The position numbers and the translations under genes were made by a program. Of a stretch of 32,846 nt of DNA, positions 31,414-32,846 are shown piece by piece. The notes beneath the pieces are model-generated. The model had not been told where the DNA came from and made no database searches. It saw nothing but the letters and a program-made list of their open reading frames with translations. Source of the DNA: DASUMP01 sp036277635 (lineage in GTDB: Bacteria > Actinomycetota > Acidimicrobiia > IMCC26256 > PALSA-610); the NCBI GenBank assembly GCA_036277635.1, contig DASUMP010000169.1:1-32846 (forward strand), given 5' to 3'. How positions within the stretch are numbered: position 1 is the first letter of the stretch; each line of letters opens with the position of its first letter.

Positions 31414-32523
31414 GTGAAGTTCGCGCTCTTCTACGAGATCCCGGTCGCGCAGCCGTGGACGCCGGGCAAGGAGCACCAGGCCTACAAGGACACCCTGGAG
31501 CAAGCGGTGTTCGGAGACGCGTGCGGGTGGCACGCGTTCTGGACCGTCGAGCACCACTTCCTCGAGGAGTACTCGCACTGCTCGAACCCCGAGGTGCTCT
31601 ACGGCGCGATCGCGGCCCGCACATCACGCATGCGCCTCGGCTACGGCGTGCGGCTGCTGCCGAAGCCGTACAACCACCCGGTGCGCACGGCGGAGTCGGT
31701 TGCGGTGCTCGATCTGCTCTCCGACGGCCGCGTCGACTTCGGGACCGGCCGCTCGGCGACGCGCATCGAGCTCGAGGGATTCGGCATCGACCCGCACGAC
31801 ACGCGCGAGATGTGGCGCGAGGCGCTCGAACACATCGTGGGGTGCTGGACCAACGAGCGCCACCAGTTCGACGGCAAGCACTGGAGCATGCCGACGCGGC
31901 GCGTGCAACCGAAGCCGCTGCAGCAACCTCACCCGCCGATCTGGGCCGCGACCACGAGCGACGACGGCCACGCCGAGATGGGGCGGCTCGGGCTGGGCCT
32001 GTGCTCGTTCGCGGTGGGCATCCCGCCCGAGGAGGTCGCAAAGAAGATCTCGATCTACCGCGACGCCGTCACGCAGTGCACCGAGCCGATCGGCTCCTAC
32101 GTGCACAACGAAGCGGCGACGTTCACGATGGCCGTCGTCGCACCGACCGAAGCCGAGGCGCGCGACGTCGCGCGCGAGTCGTTCGAGTGGTACCCGAAGG
32201 TCGGGGCGCGCCAGATCGCGCAGGTCGCGGAGTGGATGGCGGAGCGCAACCAGGACCTCGGCAACTACGGCTACGCCGCCGACATGAAGTCGGTCTCCGA
32301 CGATGGCTCCCTCGACTTGCTCAGCCTCGAGTACCTCGTCGACTCGGGCGCGTGCGTGCTCGGCACCCCCGAACAAGCGCTCGAGGCTTGCCGCCGCTAC
32401 GAGGAAGCCGGCGTCGATCTCCTCTTGTGCCTCGTGAACCCCTACAAGATCCCGCACGAGTCGGTGATGCAGACGATCGAGCTCATGGGCAAGCACGTCA
32501 TCCCGGAGTTCGCTCGCGACTGA
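31414..32523 (+). CDS. Luciferase-like flavin-dependent monooxygenase
   Basis: A 369-aa LLM-class oxidoreductase (TIM barrel binding FMN or F420). It begins VKFALFYEIPV; then GWHAFWTVEHHFLEEYSHC, MRLGYGVRLLPKPYNHPVR and RVDFGTGRSATRIELEGFGI match the bacterial luciferase-alpha-like layout. The C-terminus carries GTPEQALEACRRYEEAGVDLLL. GTG 31414 is chosen because GGAGG (31404-31408) lies 5 nt upstream; TTG 31402 would start inside the Shine-Dalgarno region. It is divergent from the M55 gene. The substrate cannot be read. Confidence 0.9.
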   Translation: MKFALFYEIPVAQPWTPGKEHQAYKDTLEQAVFGDACGWHAFWTVEHHFLEEYSHCSNPEVLYGAIAARTSRMRLGYGVRLLPKPYNHPVRTAESVAVLDLLSDGRVDFGTGRSATRIELEGFGIDPHDTREMWREALEHIVGCWTNERHQFDGKHWSMPTRRVQPKPLQQPHPPIWAATTSDDGHAEMGRLGLGLCSFAVGIPPEEVAKKISIYRDAVTQCTEPIGSYVHNEAATFTMAVVAPTEAEARDVARESFEWYPKVGARQIAQVAEWMAERNQDLGNYGYAADMKSVSDDGSLDLLSLEYLVDSGACVLGTPEQALEACRRYEEAGVDLLLCLVNPYKIPHESVMQTIELMGKHVIPEFARD

Positions 32524-32545
32524 CGCCACCTGCGACGGACGCGAC

Positions 32546-32846
32546 TCAGAAGCAGCACTGCCCGAAGTTCGTGTTCGCCGCGACGGGACCGACGATCCCG
32601 CTCGTCGCTCGCGAGTAGGTGCGGCTCCCGACGCCGGTGACGCCGTCGCCGGTCCCGAACAGCAGGTATGACACGCCGGCCTCGGCGGCACCCTGGACCG
32701 GCTGACGGTACGACGGGACGGAGAGGTCGTCCCGACCGTCGCCGTTCGTGTCGAGCGCGAACATCGCCGCTTCGCTCCACCGCCGACCGACCGCAGGCGA
32801 ACCCGCGATCCCGTCGGACGCCTGCGTGAACAGCTGGTTGCCGGTG
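32546..32846 (-). CDS. FG-GAP repeat protein, C-terminal fragment
   Basis: About 100 C-terminal residues of a larger protein whose start lies beyond the window edge. It contains one clear FG-GAP/integrin-alpha-type repeat: AMFALDTNGDGRDDLSVPSY, with the Ca2+-binding DxNGDGxDDL loop. VSYLLFGTGDGVTGVGSR and a tail ending NTNFGQCCF follow. Such proteins are normally secreted or surface-attached beta-propellers. The adjacent cysteines near the end could form a disulfide. It is convergent with the LLM gene (22-bp gap). Confidence 0.8.
   Translation of the reverse strand, partial: TGNQLFTQASDGIAGSPAVGRRWSEAAMFALDTNGDGRDDLSVPSYRQPVQGAAEAGVSYLLFGTGDGVTGVGSRTYSRATSGIVGPVAANTNFGQCCF

Overview
The window is a very GC-rich stretch (about 70% by eye, strong G/C at third codon positions) from an actinobacterium. 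The best fit is an uncultured or poorly studied member of class Acidimicrobiia. This rests on gene content and order: a PdtaR-type ANTAR regulator coupled to polA, an InhA-like enoyl reductase, a FadD19-like acyl-CoA synthetase, and a locus resembling Mycobacterium tuberculosis Rv1822 to Rv1832 (pgsA, gcvH, garA, merR, DUF151, merR, glycine cleavage). Taxonomy is inferred; no rRNA is present. Coding density is very high and no gene-free stretch exceeds 300 bases. The largest gap, about 138 bp at 5382-5519, holds two divergent promoters.

Layout. 1-3415 (minus): coiled-coil protein, PdtaR-like ANTAR regulator and DNA polymerase I, whose 3' end is cut by the window edge. 3480-7578: acyl-CoA dehydrogenase (+), MycE-like methyltransferase (-), secreted M23 peptidase with coiled coil (+), small conserved protein (+), tRNA-Leu(CAA) (-), one-TM protein (+). 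7579-12011: compact FAS-II locus with fabZ (-) facing fabD-fabG-acpP-fabF-fabI (+); no fabH is seen.

12019-21546 (all minus): pgsA-like gene, nucleotidyltransferase fused to a degenerate phosphomannomutase domain, gcvH, then garA-merR-hpt-DUF151-K+ channel in which every junction overlaps by 1-4 nt, then merR-nuclease-like gene-gcvT-GNAT. It ties glycine cleavage to phospholipid and sugar-nucleotide synthesis, purine salvage and the GarA nitrogen/carbon switch.

21569-25533: gamma-glutamyltransferase (-) and FadD19-like ligase (+) diverge from a 36-bp palindromic promoter region; a divergent SDR follows. 25571-28723 (minus): CoxD-type AAA ATPase, CoxE-type VWA protein and two XdhC-family proteins, that is, maturation factors of molybdenum hydroxylases without the enzyme itself. 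28749-31332 (minus): D-aminopeptidase of family M55 and an N-acyl-D-amino-acid deacylase-like amidohydrolase. 31414-32846: luciferase-like monooxygenase (+) and the C-terminus of an FG-GAP repeat protein (-).

Across the window many operon heads share one start layout: a -10 box of the form GTA(C/G)NNT placed 6-9 nt before an ATG or GTG. This predicts leaderless mRNAs, while genes inside operons use Shine-Dalgarno sites or overlapping stop/start codons.
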